Assembly (NCBI GenBank): GCA_910585855.1
Contig: CAJUGZ010000278.1
Location: 1 to 5,663 of the forward strand
From: an uncultured Lachnospiraceae bacterium
GTDB lineage: Bacteria; Bacillota_A; Clostridia; Lachnospirales; Lachnospiraceae
DNA length: 5,663 nucleotides
Direction: 5' to 3'
Program-made: the position numbers and the translations under genes
Part shown: piece by piece, positions 5,604 to 5,663 of the stretch
Layout of the letters: each line of letters opens with the position of its first letter
Numbering within the stretch: the first letter of the stretch is position 1
The notes under the pieces: generated by a model
Seen by the model: only the letters and a program-made list of their open reading frames with translations
What the model was told of the DNA's origin: nothing
The model's database searches: none

Positions 5604-5629
5604 GCCAGATTCGAAAACGGTGGGCAACC
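5604..5629 (-). repeat. Right copy of the 26-bp inverted repeat
   Basis: This is the counterpart of 1-26 (24 of 26 positions when reversed). A neighbouring overlapping stretch, 5597-5613, also resembles the reverse complement of 651-667 at the 3' end of the reductase gene, with 10 bases exact. The last 34 bases (5630-5663) show no gene and no second repeat that I can see. Confidence 0.7.
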
Positions 5630-5663
5630 TGCTGTTCCGGTTTCCAAAAAGCAAGAAGTTCTA

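Noticed and set aside
1..5663. CRISPR array, tRNA, rRNA, known riboswitch or insertion sequence
   Set aside because: No evenly spaced repeats with unique spacers, no tRNA-like cloverleaf, no rRNA signature, no transposase and no recognised riboswitch core were seen on either strand.

Overview
The window looks like a piece of a low-to-moderate GC Firmicutes chromosome, most likely a Clostridia/Lachnospiraceae-type anaerobe. This rests on strong AGGAGG ribosome binding sites, a FloT-type flotillin with an NfeD partner, a DUF1015 protein, and an aldo/keto reductase carrying a clostridial-type double [4Fe-4S] tail. No species can be named from the sequence alone.

Layout. Positions 1-644 contain no convincing gene. 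They hold a striking imperfect inverted repeat (outer limits about 101-465, core arms 125-157 and 417-449) with several smaller hairpins between the arms. G·U pairing favours an RNA read from the + strand. Positions 645-5305 hold four genes, all on the minus strand and tightly packed. In transcription order they are a DUF1015 protein (5305-4064), an NfeD/YuaF-like membrane protein (4022-3438), a flotillin (3441-1774) and a ferredoxin-tailed aldo/keto reductase (1784-645). Positions 5306-5663 are the AT-rich upstream region. It holds a candidate TTGACA -35 box, a run of short direct repeats, a 19-bp dyad directly before the first ribosome binding site, and repeat sequences that match the left end in inverted orientation.

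How the genes may work together. NfeD and flotillin form the classic membrane-microdomain pair: the flotillin start overlaps the NfeD stop as ATGA, and each has its own strong Shine-Dalgarno site. The reductase start overlaps the flotillin stop by 11 bases, so these three genes are almost certainly co-translated from one mRNA. DUF1015 lies 41 bases upstream with no terminator in the gap, so it is probably the first gene of the same transcript. A link between a redox enzyme and a flotillin microdomain is suggested by this arrangement but not demonstrated.

The four proteins belong to known families. The least explained parts are the non-coding flanks: the structured element at 101-465 and the 26-bp inverted repeats near the two ends (1-26 and 5604-5629).
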